A DNA stretch of 21,731 bases from Candidatus Peregrinibacteria bacterium. GTDB lineage: Bacteria; Patescibacteriota; Gracilibacteria; UBA1369; UM-FILTER-53-11. The stretch's first letter is position 1. Each line of letters opens with the position of its first letter. The stretch is taken from the NCBI GenBank assembly GCA_023245725.1, contig JAHFJU010000018.1:1-21731 (forward strand). The letters are read 5' to 3'. Made by a program: the position numbers and the translations under genes. The notes under the pieces are model-generated. The model did no database searches and was not told the DNA's origin. It saw only the letters and a list, made by a program, of their open reading frames with translations. Positions 21,260-21,731 of the stretch are shown piece after piece.

Positions 21260-21731
21260 ATGAGTAACTCACAAATAATCAAAATAGGTGAACAAGGAAT
21301 TTTGTACGATGACGAAGAGGTAATGACAACCGCGCCACCTGTTCCTAGTAAAGTGGTAGATCATTATAGTAATGACTATGATTCAAAAATGCAGATTGCA
21401 CTCGCATTAACTCAGGAATGGATAGCTATAGAATCATTAATCGACTTTTCTCCTGAAAATGCGTTAGCTCTTTTCTTGCGCGCGTTTGAGCCAAAAATTA
21501 GGAGTTATGCTCACCGCAACATGCAAGATAGGTCAATCATCATCGTGCTTTTGAATGCCCATATAGAAAGGTCGGTTGATCCATTTTGGAGTGAAGTTGT
21601 TTCTCATTTTATAGGTAAATTGATTAAAGAGCCTGGTTGTATAGATGAGTTGGTATCTCAAGTCGCAAATCACTATTCAGTTGCACAAATACAAAAGGGA
21701 ACGAAGCAAAGATTCCGCGAAGTAAGCTACT
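21260..21731 (+). CDS. Unknown protein, N-terminal part only
   Basis: An ATG at 21260 opens a frame of 157 codons that reaches the window edge without a stop, so the C-terminus is missing. I do not recognise the protein. It starts with about 40 polar residues (including DDEEVMTTAPPVPSK) and then becomes helical (for example IALALTQEWIAIESLIDFSPENALALFLRAF), with no signal peptide or membrane segment. AGGT lies about 11 bases before the ATG, a little far for a Shine-Dalgarno. It is divergent from valS. Codon usage resembles its neighbours, so it is probably a real gene. Confidence 0.6.
   Translation, partial: MSNSQIIKIGEQGILYDDEEVMTTAPPVPSKVVDHYSNDYDSKMQIALALTQEWIAIESLIDFSPENALALFLRAFEPKIRSYAHRNMQDRSIIIVLLNAHIERSVDPFWSEVVSHFIGKLIKEPGCIDELVSQVANHYSVAQIQKGTKQRFREVSY

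Noticed and set aside
1..21731. CRISPR array, insertion sequence or replication origin
   Set aside because: No regularly spaced repeats, transposase, terminal repeats or DnaA-box clusters were seen.

Overview
The window looks like a chromosomal piece of a Candidate Phyla Radiation (Patescibacteria) bacterium, most likely Parcubacteria-like. The basis is gene content and style rather than a database match: low GC, tightly packed genes, a VirD4/TraG-like ATPase, a secG gene coupled to a peptide-binding protein, a eukaryote-type IleRS, partial purine synthesis, very few Shine-Dalgarno sequences, and a gene for ribosomal protein L9. TGA is used as a stop, so the Gracilibacteria-type recoding does not apply.

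Layout. (1) 1-3481: a minus-strand type IV secretion-like ATPase (cut by the window edge) follows murC; a DivIC/FtsB-like septum protein and an unknown 178-residue protein run the other way. (2) 4055-4456: two divergent tRNA genes with CAT anticodons (elongator-type Met and initiator fMet), with overlapping -35 boxes, flanked by inverted repeats. (3) 4516-7744, minus strand: ruvX, rplI, a membrane-anchored peptide-binding protein, secG and a small four-helix membrane protein. (4) 7762-11505: an unusually long ileS. (5) 11604-15184, minus strand: purC, purE, purB and dcd, with purA divergent at 15262-16602. (6) 16608-21138, minus strand: valS, a TPR-like protein and a protein with a JAMM-like residue pattern. 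(7) 21260 to the end: the start of an unknown plus-strand gene.

How the genes work together. PurE, PurC and PurB cover AIR to AICAR, and PurB with PurA converts IMP to AMP. PurE carries the CO2-using class II motifs, which explains why no purK lies beside it. Dcd resembles the bifunctional dCTP deaminase/dUTPase. MurC and the DivIC-like protein serve wall synthesis and division; SecG serves export.

Main points of interest. IleRS has a complete histidine-phosphatase domain (H504, R555, E580, H643) inserted into its catalytic domain, and its CP1 editing site has lost two conserved residues. The neighbouring ValRS keeps its editing motif. At least five genes (ileS, valS, purC, rplI, the TPR gene) have a -10 box only 6-9 bases before the start codon, which predicts leaderless mRNAs. 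The initiator tRNA promoter likewise predicts transcription starting at the mature tRNA 5' end.
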